Below, piece after piece: positions 53,133-61,893 of a stretch of 64,000 nt of DNA. The position numbers and the translations under genes were made by a program. The stretch lies in contig NZ_CP016793.1 in NCBI RefSeq assembly GCF_001701025.1, positions 6,138,001 through 6,202,000 on the forward strand. Direction: 5' to 3'. Every line of letters starts with the position of its first letter. Within the stretch, counting starts at the first letter, position 1. Source of the stretch: Lentzea guizhouensis. Lineage in GTDB: Bacteria > Actinomycetota > Actinomycetes > Mycobacteriales > Pseudonocardiaceae. The notes below the pieces were generated by a model that had not been told where the DNA came from, did not search any database, and was given only the letters and a program-made list of their open reading frames with translations.

Positions 53133-54385
53133 GGCTGCCCCGCTTTCGTCAGCACCACCGCGGACTGGAACCCGCCGAAGCCGCTGCCGACCGACAGCAC
53201 CACGTCCAGCAGGCGTTCCCGGGCGGTGTGCGGCACGTAGTCCAGGTCGCACTCGGGGTCCGGCGTGTCCAGGTTGGCGGTCGGCGGGACCACGCCGTGG
53301 ACGAGGGCCAACGCGCAGGCGGCAAGTTCGATGGAGCCGATCGCGCCCAGCGAGTGGCCGATCATCGACTTGATCGAGCTGACCGGCACCTGGTGCGCGC
53401 GCTCACCCAGCAACCGGTGGAACGCGGCGGTCTCGTGCCGGTCGTTCTGCCGGGTGCCCGAGCCGTGCGCGTTGACGTAGCCGATCTCCGCCGACGCCAA
53501 CTCGGCGTGGTCCAGTGCGCGCCGCGCGGCCTCGGCCATCTCGACGCCCTCCGTCGTCAGGCCGGTCATGTGGTGGGCGTTGCTGCGGGTGGCGAAGCCC
53601 GCGACCTGCGCCAGCACCTCCGCGCCCCGGCGACGGGCGTGGTCGAGCTCCTCCAGCACGAGCACGGCGGCGCCCTCCCCGAGCACGAACCCGTCCCGGT
53701 CGCGGTCGAACGGGCGAGCCGCGTGCGCGGGGTCGTCGTTGCGCGCCGAGGTCGCGCGGATCGCGTCGAAGCAGGCCACCGTGATCGGCGAGATCGGGGA
53801 CTCCGAAGCCCCCGCCACCACCACGTCGGCCTGGCCGTCCTCGATGAGGCGGGCACCGTGGCCCACCGCGTCCAGTCCGGCTGTGCACCCGGTGGACACC
53901 GTCCGCACCGGCCCGCAGGCGCCGACCCGGTCGGCGACCTCCTCGGCCAGCGTGGCGGGGGACAGGGCGCGGTGCAGGAACGGCGAGGCCGCGCCCCCGT
54001 CGACCACCCACTGCTGCCCGCGTTGTGAGGTGGCCACGTAGTCCTGCTCCAGCAGCGTCGTGCCGCCCACGGCGGAACCCATGCACACGCCCAGCCGCCA
54101 CGGGTTCGTGACGTCCATCCGCGCCTGCTGCCAGGCCTCGTCGGCGGCGACGGCGGCGAACTGGACGTAGCGGTCCATCCGGGTGATCTCCGCGGTGGTC
54201 AGGCCCGCGTGCGCCGGGTCGAAGTCGCATTCGGCGGCGATCCTCGATCGAAACCCCTCCGGGGCGAACAGCGTGATCGGCCGGGTGGCGGTGCGCCCCG
54301 AGGTGATCAGCTCCCAGAAGGACTTCGTCCCGATGCCGCCCGGTGCCACCACCCCCAGGCCGGTGACCGCCACCCGGCGCCTCAC
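53129..54385 (-). CDS. Ketosynthase alpha (KS) of the spore-pigment PKS (WhiE ORFIII-like)
   Basis: This 418-residue KS is intact. Active-site Cys is in [20 protein letters not shown], the two histidines in [20 protein letters not shown] and [20 protein letters not shown]. It condenses malonyl units on ACP together with the CLF. It starts at ATG 54385 overlapping the cupin stop by 4 bases and is coupled to the CLF gene downstream. Confidence 0.95.
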   Translation of the reverse strand: MRRRVAVTGLGVVAPGGIGTKSFWELITSGRTATRPITLFAPEGFRSRIAAECDFDPAHAGLTTAEITRMDRYVQFAAVAADEAWQQARMDVTNPWRLGVCMGSAVGGTTLLEQDYVATSQRGQQWVVDGGAASPFLHRALSPATLAEEVADRVGACGPVRTVSTGCTAGLDAVGHGARLIEDGQADVVVAGASESPISPITVACFDAIRATSARNDDPAHAARPFDRDRDGFVLGEGAAVLVLEELDHARRRGAEVLAQVAGFATRSNAHHMTGLTTEGVEMAEAARRALDHAELASAEIGYVNAHGSGTRQNDRHETAAFHRLLGERAHQVPVSSIKSMIGHSLGAIGSIELAACALALVHGVVPPTANLDTPDPECDLDYVPHTARERLLDVVLSVGSGFGGFQSAVVLTKAGQP

Positions 54386-54771
54386 GACACCCGCTCCGTG
54401 TCCACGTGCCCCAGGTCCGGCCGGGGCGCCAACGGGGACAGCTGGAACAGCACGCGCGCCGGCGACGTCCCGGTGTTGCGGAGGCGGTGCCGCACCCCGA
54501 TCGGTACCAGGACCGCTTGGTCGGCGTCCACCTCGTGCGGCACGTCGTCCAGGTCCAGCACCACCGATCCCTCGAGGACGTAGAGGAACTCCTCGGAGTA
54601 CGGGTGGTAGTGCTCGTTCACCTGTTCGCCCGGCCCGACCAGCACGACACCCAAGAACCCGGAGGTGGCGCCGACCGTCGCCGGGCCGAGCAGCACGCGG
54701 ATGTCGCCACCGCGACCGGTGTTGGGCGCGACGTCGTCGGGGCTCATCGCGCGGTGGAGTTGGCCGGTCAT
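54382..54771 (-). CDS. Cupin-domain polyketide protein (WhiE ORFII-like)
   Basis: This 129-residue protein starts at ATG 54771 ([20 protein letters not shown]) overlapping the SchA/CurD stop. The cupin metal-site motif is [20 protein letters not shown] with a second motif [20 protein letters not shown]. Small cupins at this place in spore-pigment clusters are thought to assist early folding or oxidation of the chain; the exact reaction is unproven. Confidence 0.92.
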   Translation of the reverse strand: MTGQLHRAMSPDDVAPNTGRGGDIRVLLGPATVGATSGFLGVVLVGPGEQVNEHYHPYSEEFLYVLEGSVVLDLDDVPHEVDADQAVLVPIGVRHRLRNTGTSPARVLFQLSPLAPRPDLGHVDTERVS

Positions 54772-55376
54772 GCCACCGCCCCCACCACGCGGTCGGTCAC
54801 CAGCGTCATCGGGCACGCCAGCTGCACCAGCGGAGCCAGCTCGTCCGCGAGTGGCACGGCAGTTGTGCGCTCCGAGGACTCCACGAGGTGCACGACCGTG
54901 TCCCTTCGCCGAAAAACCGTTGTGCCGCAATCGGAGTCCGAGCTCCCGGCGGCGAGCAGCCGCGCCACCTCGCCGGCCTGGCCGGGCAACGCCCGGTAGA
55001 ACGCCGCCGCACGGGGCAGGTGACCAGGGTGGCCGTTGCAGGAGGAGACGAGCCGCATCACCGAGCCGGCCAGGAAACGCCGCCGGCCGTCGTCGTCGGA
55101 CAGGTCGCGGTCCTGCACCAGGTGCGGCCGCAACCGCTGCTCCACCGCCTGGATCTGCGGCTGCGCGGCCAGGTGCCGGATCGCCACCTCCGGCGGGCAG
55201 GTGATGTCCACGACCCGCACCACCACCGGTCCGACCATGAAGACCGACGTGCGGTCCAGCAGTGGGCGCGCGGCCTGTGGCCGGCCGGGCGGTGGCCCCG
55301 CGTAGTCGGCCAGGATCTCGGCGACAGCTGCCTCCGACCCCGGCCGCACCGGGAACGTCAACGCATAGCGGTTCAC
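54768..55376 (-). CDS. SchA/CurD-like domain protein, first copy (WhiE ORFI-like)
   Basis: GTG 55376 ([20 protein letters not shown]) gives 202 residues and overlaps the upstream ABM-type gene by 4 bases. [20 protein letters not shown] and [20 protein letters not shown] are nearly the same as in the second copy at 48628-49299; both end in [11 protein letters not shown]. Position at the head of the PKS genes corresponds to whiE ORFI. Confidence 0.9.
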   Translation of the reverse strand: MNRYALTFPVRPGSEAAVAEILADYAGPPPGRPQAARPLLDRTSVFMVGPVVVRVVDITCPPEVAIRHLAAQPQIQAVEQRLRPHLVQDRDLSDDDGRRRFLAGSVMRLVSSCNGHPGHLPRAAAFYRALPGQAGEVARLLAAGSSDSDCGTTVFRRRDTVVHLVESSERTTAVPLADELAPLVQLACPMTLVTDRVVGAVA

Positions 55377-55747
55377 GACTTCGCCTCCAGCAGTTGTCGA
55401 TCGGCTTCGGCGCCCGGCGTGGTGGTCAGGCGGACGTGGTACCGCAGGGACTCCCGCGCCGTCGCGCACGCGACCAGCGGCGCCGCCAGCCGCCGGTGGT
55501 CGGCGCCGCGCTCCCACGCGTGGAAGTGCGCCGCACTGACCCACTCACTGGTGATCACCCAGTCCTCGGGATCACCCTCCGACTGGCACAGCTGGTCACC
55601 GAGGTAACCCTCCACTTGCGACACCTGGTGCCTGATCAGCCGGTAGGCGTCGAGAAAGCGGTCCTGGTCCGTGACCGGCACGCGCAGGCGGAAGATCACC
55701 CGCAGCCGTCCGCTTCCACACTCGTGGTGCTCCGCCGTCGACGCCAT
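55373..55747 (-). CDS. ABM-type (antibiotic biosynthesis monooxygenase-like) small protein of the pigment cluster
   Basis: ATG 55747 after CGGAGGAGACGAG gives 124 residues (MASTAEHHECGSGRLRVIFR, FLDAYRLIRHQVSQVEGYLG, DWVITSEWVSAAHFHAWERG). The ferredoxin-like ABM/SchA-related fold is clear: betas with Arg-Val-Ile-Phe, then the QVxGYLGDQL helix and the W-rich strand. First gene of the coupled pigment operon. It may act as a cofactor-free quinone-forming oxygenase or a structural partner; this is inference. Confidence 0.82.
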   Translation of the reverse strand: MASTAEHHECGSGRLRVIFRLRVPVTDQDRFLDAYRLIRHQVSQVEGYLGDQLCQSEGDPEDWVITSEWVSAAHFHAWERGADHRRLAAPLVACATARESLRYHVRLTTTPGAEADRQLLEAKS

Positions 55748-55887
55748 CTCGTCTCCTCCGGGTGTGCACAGGATGAACAGGTGACCTCGTGGTGACCGAG
55801 CGTTGATTCGCCCGCGCCCGTCGGCCACTCAGGGCAGGTGATCGGTCGAACATCCACCCGATCGGGAGCGCAGACCTCGGGATTCGG

Positions 55888-56178
55888 TCAGGAAGACTTC
55901 TCCGGGTAGGAGGCGATCCGGCAGGCGTGCGAGGCCACCGCGGGCCGCACGCCCTCGTCACGCAGCATGCGGCGGCACGTCCTGGCGTCGGTTTCCTTGC
56001 CCGTCTTCGCAATCTTGCACGCCTTGAGCACGTTGCCGGTCGCCTCGTACCCGTTCTCCATCACATGGTCGATGCAGATCCCGGGATCGGCCTGAGCGGG
56101 CGGCCCCGTGAACGAGAACAAAGCTGCGGCGGTGAGCACCATGCCGGCCAGACCGGCCATACGAGGCAAACGCGACAT
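55888..56178 (-). CDS. Small secreted cysteine-containing protein (96 aa)
   Basis: ATG 56178 (MSRLPRMAGLAGMVLTAAAL) begins a signal peptide that should be cut after FTGPPAQA. The mature ~65 residues hold four Cys (GICIDHVMENGYEATG, KACKIAKTG, RTCRRMLRDEG, SHACRIASYPEKSS), enough for two disulfides. No family recognised. Lies upstream of the pigment operon on the same strand with a 140-base gap. Confidence 0.65.
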   Translation of the reverse strand: MSRLPRMAGLAGMVLTAAALFSFTGPPAQADPGICIDHVMENGYEATGNVLKACKIAKTGKETDARTCRRMLRDEGVRPAVASHACRIASYPEKSS

Positions 56179-56580
56179 CGAGTCGTCCTCTCTGATCACG
56201 CCGAACCCGGTGCTTCGCCACGTCCGGCAGGGCGTTGGTCGCCGTCGAGTACCTCAGGATGCGTTCGACAAGCCGATCCGGCTCTCTCAACCCTCGATCG
56301 AGCGCAATGCCGCCCGTACGAGGGATGAAGTCTCTGGTGGCGTACGCGGTGTGTAGGCGCCTCCGCATCCCACTGCCCGATCGAGCACCGACTCCACCAC
56401 CGGTGAGATTGCCACCGACGGCAGGCCGTCTGACATGGCTGCGTCATCCGCTGGTGCCGATTGGTCATTGGGTGACAACAGATCCAGTCCGTCGCCATAG
56501 GACGGTTGTGACCACGGTGCTCGACCGCGTCCTGCCGTCACGGTTTGCCTCGATGGCCGCTATCCGCGTCCGGCTCGCAA
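56179..56580. other. Gene-poor gap before the integration scar
   Basis: About 400 bases with short overlapping reading frames on both strands but none with a ribosome-binding site or recognisable product. Composition is less GC-biased than the neighbours. It probably consists of leftover flanking DNA from integration or loss of a mobile element. Confidence 0.5.
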
Positions 56581-56621
56581 TGGGGTCAAGGGGTCGCAGA
56601 TTCAAATCCTGTCGTCCCGAC
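56581..56621 (+). other. 3' half of a tRNA-Pro (GGG), probable attachment site
   Basis: TGGGGTCAAGGGGTCGCAGA followed by TTCAAATCCTGTCGTCCCGA then C reproduces a tRNA-Pro(GGG) from the anticodon loop, through the T-arm, to the acceptor end. One T-stem base differs from the usual form (GCAGA instead of GCAGG) and an anticodon-loop G seems missing. The 5' half is absent. pSAM2-type actinomycete elements integrate in tRNA-Pro genes and leave exactly such a 3' copy next to their integrase gene; a decayed integrase end follows here. Confidence 0.7.
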
Positions 56622-56639
56622 GGTCTGTGACCAGCGGGT

Positions 56640-56900
56640 TTACCTTTCGAGGTGAATCCGCTTGTGTCGTTTTTGACCGATTGTGGTCGCAAAGTGGTCG
56701 CACTGTGCCCTCTCGGCTTCTTGCAGTGCCGTTTCGATCGCCTTCACCGCATCGAGTGCGGCGTGCCGGAGCAGATGGCCGTGGATTTCCGTTGTTGTCG
56801 ACAAGGTTGAGTGGCGCAGCGTCTTGGACGCCATGGCCAGTGGAACTTGCGAGCTGAGCATGGTGGTCGCGGCGACATGGCACAGGCCCTCGTCACGCTG
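56640..56900 (-). pseudogene. Tyrosine integrase remnant (C-terminal end only)
   Basis: The minus strand encodes LCHVAATTMLSSQVPLAMAS, then KTLRHSTLSTTTEIHGHLLR, HAALDAVKAIETALQEAER and a basic tail ending at TAA 56640. This is the last ~85 residues of an actinomycete phage-type integrase (usual: LRHVAATTMLSSQVPL...STTTEIYGHLLRH). The catalytic Tyr of EIYGHL is His here (EIHGHL) and the Arg of LRH is Cys. The upstream catalytic part is missing: the homology stops near 56895, where an epimerase fragment begins on the other strand. It cannot be active. Confidence 0.85.
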
Positions 56901-57197
56901 GCCCCGGAAGAACGCGCGTGGGGTCGAGCCTGGCACGTGCCGTCCCCACCGGCCGTCACGATCCGCGAGCTGGCTCGGCGCTACGCCGCCGCGGCCGGCC
57001 TGCCACCGATCAAGCTGATCCAGATACCGCGTTTCGTGATGCGCACGGCCGGCCTGGCCGTGCCGATCGCCCGCGAGATGGCCGAGATGGACTACCAGTG
57101 GTACGTGCCGTTCCGCATGGACGCGACGGAGACGGCCGACACCTTCGGCCTGACCGCCACCGACCTCGACACCGCCGTTCGAGACGAAGTCAGCTGA
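56870..57197 (+). pseudogene. NAD-dependent epimerase/dehydratase, 3' fragment only
   Basis: The plus strand reads GDMAQALVTLAPEERAWGRA, HVPSPPAVTIRELARRYAAA, MAEMDYQWYVPFRMDATETA, then TFGLTATDLDTAVRDEVS and stop at 57197. This is the C-terminal third of an extended SDR/NAD-epimerase. The Rossmann part is gone, cut off where the integrase remnant starts. Insertion or excision of the mobile element probably removed it. Confidence 0.75.
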
Positions 57198-57329
57198 ACA
57201 AACGGTCAAGTCAGTGGGACGTCGCTGCGTTGGTCGGCGTCGTTCCCGTGCCGGAGCCGCCGCGCGTGGAGATGGCCGCCTTGTTGTGGGGATGAACGAA
57301 CGCGACGCTCGTCTCTTGCGCCGACCCGT

Positions 57330-57343
57330 GGTAAGCGCTTTCC
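57330..57343 (+). promoter_or_regulatory. LacI-type operator upstream of the beta-galactosidase gene
   Basis: GGTAAGCGCTTTCC is an almost perfect palindrome around AAGCGCTT, the standard LacI/GalR-family operator shape. It lies 52 bases before the GTG start at 57395. It differs from the three sites near the LacI gene (TTTGCAGCGC-type), so it may be read by another LacI-family protein. Confidence 0.6.
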
Positions 57344-57394
57344 TGAAAGGGTACGGCGTCGACCGACGAGGGAACCACTACAGGCTGGTGAGAT

Positions 57395-60300
57395 GTGGCT
57401 GTTCGACGATCGAATCGACTGTGGACCAAGTTCTGGGCACTGGTTCTCGGCTGTGCGACGGCGGCGGGGGTGTGCGCCGTCCAGGCGCCCGCGCGGGCCG
57501 CGCACGTCCAGCCGGTAGGCCGGACCGTCGACTTCACCGGTGCCTGGCAGTTCGCCCTGGTGAACACCACCGGTGACGACGCGCCACAGCCCGGTGGGCA
57601 CGACCCGTCGTGGCGTGACACGCGCTTGCCGCACGACTGGAGCATCGAGCTCGACCCGGTGCAAGGTCCGCACACCACTGCCGGAACCGGCTTCCTGCCC
57701 GGCGGCCTCGGCTGGTACCGCAAGAGCTTCACGCTGCCGTCGTCGATGTCGGGGAAGAAGGTGTCGATCGAGTTCGACGGCGTCTACATGGACTCCGAGG
57801 TCTACCTGAACGGCAACCTGCTCGGTCGTCATCCCTACGGTTACACGGGATTCGCGTACGACCTCGACGCGCGCACCGACGGCACGCCGAACGTGCTCGC
57901 GGTCAAGGTCCGCAACCAGGTGCCCAGCAGCCGGTGGTACTCGGGCAGTGGCATCTACCGCGACGTCCGGCTGGTGGTGACCGAGCCCGTGCACGTCACG
58001 CGTCACGGCGTGAAGGTGACGACGCCCGATCTGGCGGCCACGATCAGGTCCGGTCACGCCGTGATGCGGGTCGAGACCACCGCCGTCAGCGAGAGCGGTG
58101 ACACCGGAGCGGAGATCGTCTCGACGGTCAGGGATCCGCGCGGCCGGATCGTCGGCCGGGGTAGGGCGCGTGCCGCGTTGACCGCTGAACCGAGCACGGC
58201 GACCGCGGACATCAGGATCGGGAATCCCGACCTGTGGTCGGTGGACCGGCCTGACCTGTACACGGTGGACACGGAGATCCGGGTGCGCGGCAGGGCCGTG
58301 GACACCGTCAGCACCCGTACGGGCATCCGGTACTTCGCGTTCGATGCGGACAACGGATTTTCTCTCAACGGTGTGGAGATGAAGCTCAAGGGCGTCAACC
58401 TGCACCACGACCTGGGTGCGCTCGGCTCCGCGGTCTCCTCCGACGCGATCGTGCGCCAGTTGCGGATCATGAAGAGCATGGGTGTGAACGCCGTGCGCAC
58501 CTCGCACAACCCGCCCTCGCCGGAGTTCGTCAGAGCATGCGAGGAAATGGGCGTCCTCCTGCAGGTGGAGGCGTTCGACACCTGGCGCACGCCGAAGACG
58601 AAGTTCGACTACGGCCGGTTCTTCGACGACCACAGCAGTGCCGACCTCCGTGAGATGGTGCACGCGGCCAAGAACTCGCCGTCGGTGGTGATGTGGTCGA
58701 TCGGGAACGAGATCCCCGACTCCAGCGCGGCCGCGGGCCCGCCGATCGCCCGGCGGCTCATCGACGACGTGCGGGCCGTCGACACCACCCGTCCGATCGT
58801 GATGGGCAGTGATCGGTACCGCCGGGTTCCCGCGATCGGCTCGCCGCAGGACCAGATCCTGCAGATGCTCGACGGGCTGGGGCTGAACTACAACGACGCC
58901 TCGTCGATCGACTCGCTGCACGCCCGTTACCCCACCAAGTTCTTCTTCGAGGCGGAGTCGTCGTCCTCCACCTCGACCCGCGGTCGCTACCAGGACGCGG
59001 ACCAGCTCAACACAGGGGAGAACCACACACCGGGCAGGCGCAACCTGTCGTCGTACGACAACAACCTGGAGACGTGGACCTACAGTGGTGAGTACGGTTT
59101 GAAGAAGGACCGCGACCGCAAGTGGTTCGCCGGTCAGTTCCTGTGGACCGGATTCGACTACATCGGCGAACCCACACCGTACGACGTGTACCCGGTGAAG
59201 TCGTCGTTCTTCGGTGCCGTCGACACTGCCGGGTTCTCCAAGGACTTCTACCACCTGTTCCGCAGCCAGTGGAGCGGTGAGCCGATGGTGCACCTGCTGC
59301 CGATGGACTGGACCGGGCACAAGGCGGGTGAGCCGGTCTCGGTGTGGGCTTACAGCAATGCGGACACCGTGGAGCTCTACCTCAACGGAAAGTCGTTGGG
59401 CGAAAGGCGGTTCGACACCAAGACCACGGTTCACGGCAGCCGGTACCTGGAGACGACCGAGGCGACCGGCGACGACAAGACCGTGACCACGGGCCCCTAT
59501 CCCGGCAGTTACACCAGCCCGAACGGGAGCGCGGGCAAGCTGCACCTGACGTGGTCGGTGCCGTTCCAGCCGGGACGGCTCGTCGCGGTCGCGAGGCGCG
59601 GCGGCGTGGAGGTGGCGAGGGACGAGGTTCGCACCGCGGGCGAGCCGCACGCGATCAGGCTGACTCCGGACCGGAGGATGACCAGGGCCGACGGCAAGGG
59701 GCTCACCTTCGTCACGGCCGAGGTCGTCGACCGCGCGGGCGTGGTCGTGCCGGATGCGCACGACCTGATCTCCTACCAGGTCCGCGGCGGCAGCCTCGCC
59801 GGTCTCGACAACGGCCGTCAGGAGAGCGCGGAGAACTACCAGGCGGGCTCGCGCACCGCGTTCAACGGCAAGGCGCTGGCGGTGGTCCGTTCCGGACGGT
59901 CGACCTCCGTGATCACGGTGACGGCCAGGGCGCCTGGCCTGCGCACGGCGTCCACCTCGGTCGCGGCGGTCGGTGGACGGTCCGGCGCCGCCCGGCACAC
60001 CACCGCCGATGCCGCCCCGGTGCCCTCGCCCGCGCTGGGAGCGGACGCGAGCTACTCGGGTGCCCGCGACACGATCCCGGCAGCGATGCTCGACGGTAGT
60101 GGTTCGACCCACTGGTCGAACTACTACCTCAAACGCGCCACGGCGTTGCTGCCGGCGGTGAGCCGGGCACACGCGACGGACTGGGTGTCGCTGCCCGTCT
60201 CCGAAGTCGAGCAGGCCGGCTCGGTTCGGGCCTCGTTCCTCAGCGACGCCTCACACGCCCTGCCCGCCTCGATCGCGGTGTCCTACTGGAACGGTCGTGC

Positions 60301-60466
60301 GCACGTGCCGGTGCGGGACGTGAAGCTCGACTGGTCAGGCGGAACGACCGTGACCATCACGTTCACCGCGGTGCGCGGCGATCGCATCCGCTTGGACCTC
60401 ACCAGCTCCGCACCGGGGACCGCCCACGGGTTCCTCGGCATCTCGCATGCTTCAGTCGGACGTTAG
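57395..60466 (+). CDS. Secreted GH2 beta-galactosidase
   Basis: GTG 57395 gives 1023 residues with a signal peptide (FWALVLGCATAAGVCAVQAP, cut after ARA). Order: GH2 sugar-binding domain (FTGAWQFALVNTTGDDAPQP, LPHDWSIELDPV, VYMDSEVYLNGNLLGRHPYG), immunoglobulin-like domain, TIM barrel with NLHHDLGALGSAVSSDAIVR, NAVRTSHNPPSPE, acid/base Glu in VMWSIGNEIPD and GQFLWTGFDYIGEPTPY, then DUF4982/Ig-like domains (ADTVELYLNGKSLGERRFDT) and a C-terminal carbohydrate-binding-like module (GADASYSGARDTIPAAMLDG). It should release terminal beta-galactose from plant or other polysaccharides outside the cell. Next to sugar uptake genes, so linked to their use. Confidence 0.92.
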   Translation: MAVRRSNRLWTKFWALVLGCATAAGVCAVQAPARAAHVQPVGRTVDFTGAWQFALVNTTGDDAPQPGGHDPSWRDTRLPHDWSIELDPVQGPHTTAGTGFLPGGLGWYRKSFTLPSSMSGKKVSIEFDGVYMDSEVYLNGNLLGRHPYGYTGFAYDLDARTDGTPNVLAVKVRNQVPSSRWYSGSGIYRDVRLVVTEPVHVTRHGVKVTTPDLAATIRSGHAVMRVETTAVSESGDTGAEIVSTVRDPRGRIVGRGRARAALTAEPSTATADIRIGNPDLWSVDRPDLYTVDTEIRVRGRAVDTVSTRTGIRYFAFDADNGFSLNGVEMKLKGVNLHHDLGALGSAVSSDAIVRQLRIMKSMGVNAVRTSHNPPSPEFVRACEEMGVLLQVEAFDTWRTPKTKFDYGRFFDDHSSADLREMVHAAKNSPSVVMWSIGNEIPDSSAAAGPPIARRLIDDVRAVDTTRPIVMGSDRYRRVPAIGSPQDQILQMLDGLGLNYNDASSIDSLHARYPTKFFFEAESSSSTSTRGRYQDADQLNTGENHTPGRRNLSSYDNNLETWTYSGEYGLKKDRDRKWFAGQFLWTGFDYIGEPTPYDVYPVKSSFFGAVDTAGFSKDFYHLFRSQWSGEPMVHLLPMDWTGHKAGEPVSVWAYSNADTVELYLNGKSLGERRFDTKTTVHGSRYLETTEATGDDKTVTTGPYPGSYTSPNGSAGKLHLTWSVPFQPGRLVAVARRGGVEVARDEVRTAGEPHAIRLTPDRRMTRADGKGLTFVTAEVVDRAGVVVPDAHDLISYQVRGGSLAGLDNGRQESAENYQAGSRTAFNGKALAVVRSGRSTSVITVTARAPGLRTASTSVAAVGGRSGAARHTTADAAPVPSPALGADASYSGARDTIPAAMLDGSGSTHWSNYYLKRATALLPAVSRAHATDWVSLPVSEVEQAGSVRASFLSDASHALPASIAVSYWNGRAHVPVRDVKLDWSGGTTVTITFTAVRGDRIRLDLTSSAPGTAHGFLGISHASVGR

Positions 60467-60492
60467 GGGTGCCATGTTCCGCACAGCCTTCA

Positions 60493-61521
60493 TCAAGCGG
60501 GTGCTGCGCGTCCCACGGTGCTTTGGCGGGCGATCAGCCGGTGCGAGGCACGCACCTCTATGCCGGGCAGTGGTTCCTTGCTGTCGATGCGCATGAGCAG
60601 CCGTTCCACCGCCGTCGTGGCGATGGCGTCCTTGTCCGGAGAGATGGTGCTGATCGGCGGGTTGGCGTAGCGGCCTTCCTCGATGTCGTCGTAGCCGATC
60701 AGCGCGATGTCCTCGGGCACCCGCAACCCGCGTTCCAGCACCTCGTGCAACGCGCCGAGCGCCACGGTGTCGTTGTAGCCGAAGACGGCGTCCGGCGGGT
60801 CGTCCCGATCGAGCAGCGCTCGCATGGCGGCCGCACCGTCGGCGCGGTTGAACCGGAGGGTCTGGATGATCAGTGACTCGTCCACCGGCAGACCGGCGTC
60901 CGCGTGGGCCTGCCGGTAGCCGAGGGTGCGCAACTGCGCCGCCTCGCCGGTCGGGTAGGGCTGGTCGCCTATCGCGGCGATCCGGCGTCTGCCCAGGCCG
61001 ATCAGGTGCGCTGTGGCCGCGCGGGACGCCTCGACGTCGTCGATGCCGACGTGGTCGAAGAAGGCGTTGGACGACCGCTCGCCGAGCAGGACGAGCGGGA
61101 ACGTCGGATCGCTCTCGGCCAGGTCCTCCTGAGCCAGGCCGAGGGGGCTGTAGATCATTCCGTCGAACAGGGCCGCCCGCGCGCCCCGCCGGATCAGTTC
61201 TCGTTCGTGTGCGGCATCGCCGTCGGTCTGGTCGATCAGCACGTGATAGCCGCGCTCGCGGGCCCTGGGGATGATCGCCTGCAGCAGTTCGGAGAAGTAC
61301 GGCACGTCCAGGAAGGGGACGACCACCGCGATCTGCCCTGACCGGCCGTTCGCCAGGTTGCGGGCCAGCACGTTGGGCCGGTAACCCAGTTCCTTGATCG
61401 CCTTCTCGACCTTCACGCGGGTGGGCTCGGTGACCGGGGCGTAGCCGTTGACCACGTTCGACACCGTGCGCGCGGACACCCCCGCGAGCTCGGCAACGTC
61501 ACGCAGCGTGGCATCGCGCAT
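60493..61521 (-). CDS. LacI-family repressor
   Basis: ATG 61521 gives 342 residues. The N-terminal helix-turn-helix TLRDVAELAGVSARTVSNVV and hinge GYRPNVLARNLANGRSGQIA are followed by a periplasmic-binding-like sensor (VVVPFLDVPYFSELLQAIIP, DAVFGYNDTVALGALHEVLE, ALIGYDDIEEGRYANPPIST). Divergent from the sugar-binding lipoprotein gene; three operators of matching form lie in the gap. It should repress sugar uptake until a sugar ligand, perhaps galactose-derived, is present. Confidence 0.94.
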   Translation of the reverse strand: MRDATLRDVAELAGVSARTVSNVVNGYAPVTEPTRVKVEKAIKELGYRPNVLARNLANGRSGQIAVVVPFLDVPYFSELLQAIIPRARERGYHVLIDQTDGDAAHERELIRRGARAALFDGMIYSPLGLAQEDLAESDPTFPLVLLGERSSNAFFDHVGIDDVEASRAATAHLIGLGRRRIAAIGDQPYPTGEAAQLRTLGYRQAHADAGLPVDESLIIQTLRFNRADGAAAMRALLDRDDPPDAVFGYNDTVALGALHEVLERGLRVPEDIALIGYDDIEEGRYANPPISTISPDKDAIATTAVERLLMRIDSKEPLPGIEVRASHRLIARQSTVGRAAPA

Positions 61522-61557
61522 CGACTCACTCCGTCGGACCGGCGCGGCGGCCCGGTG

Positions 61558-61716
61558 CTGCAGCGCTGCAAAGCAGGGTGCCTGCCCGTCACCGCCACGA
61601 CAAGCCCGGTCCGTCGAGACGCGTGGGACCGGGACCGCGGCTCGTTCGACAGACTTGAGATTGGGTCTTGCAGCGCGGCAAAAGGCAGTCCATAGTGCTT
61701 TGCAGCGCAGCAAAAC
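61558..61716 (+). promoter_or_regulatory. Three LacI operators and sugar-transporter promoter in a 372-bp intergenic gap
   Basis: TGCAGCGCTGCA (61559-61570, a perfect palindrome), CTTGCAGCGCGGCAAAAG (61667-61684) and CTTTGCAGCGCAGCAAAAC (61698-61716) share the core TTTGCAGCGCNGCAAA. Centres of the last two are 32 bases apart, three helical turns. TTGCAG at 61668-61673 and CATAGT at 61691-61696 (17-base spacer) form a plausible promoter for the transporter, covered by both sites. The first operator lies just upstream of lacI itself. The remaining sequence of 61522-61893 holds no gene. Confidence 0.78.
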
Positions 61717-61893
61717 CCATTGCCACGGTGGCACCCGCGGTCGGTTCGCTCGAACCCGCCAGCCGTGGTGCAGCACCGCACAGACCTCAGCGGTCCTCGG
61801 TTCGTGCCTCACGGGGCCACCGCACTCCTGATCACTCACCGTGATGGCGATCGCGCATGCCCTGATGCATGCCGCGACGGAAAGGCGCTGCTC

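Noticed and set aside
57206..60172. 988-residue open frame on the minus strand antisense to the beta-galactosidase
   Set aside because: Low-complexity Arg/Val/Gly-rich translation, no domain, no ribosome-binding site. It is the usual antisense shadow of a high-GC gene, and the plus strand has full GH2 motifs.
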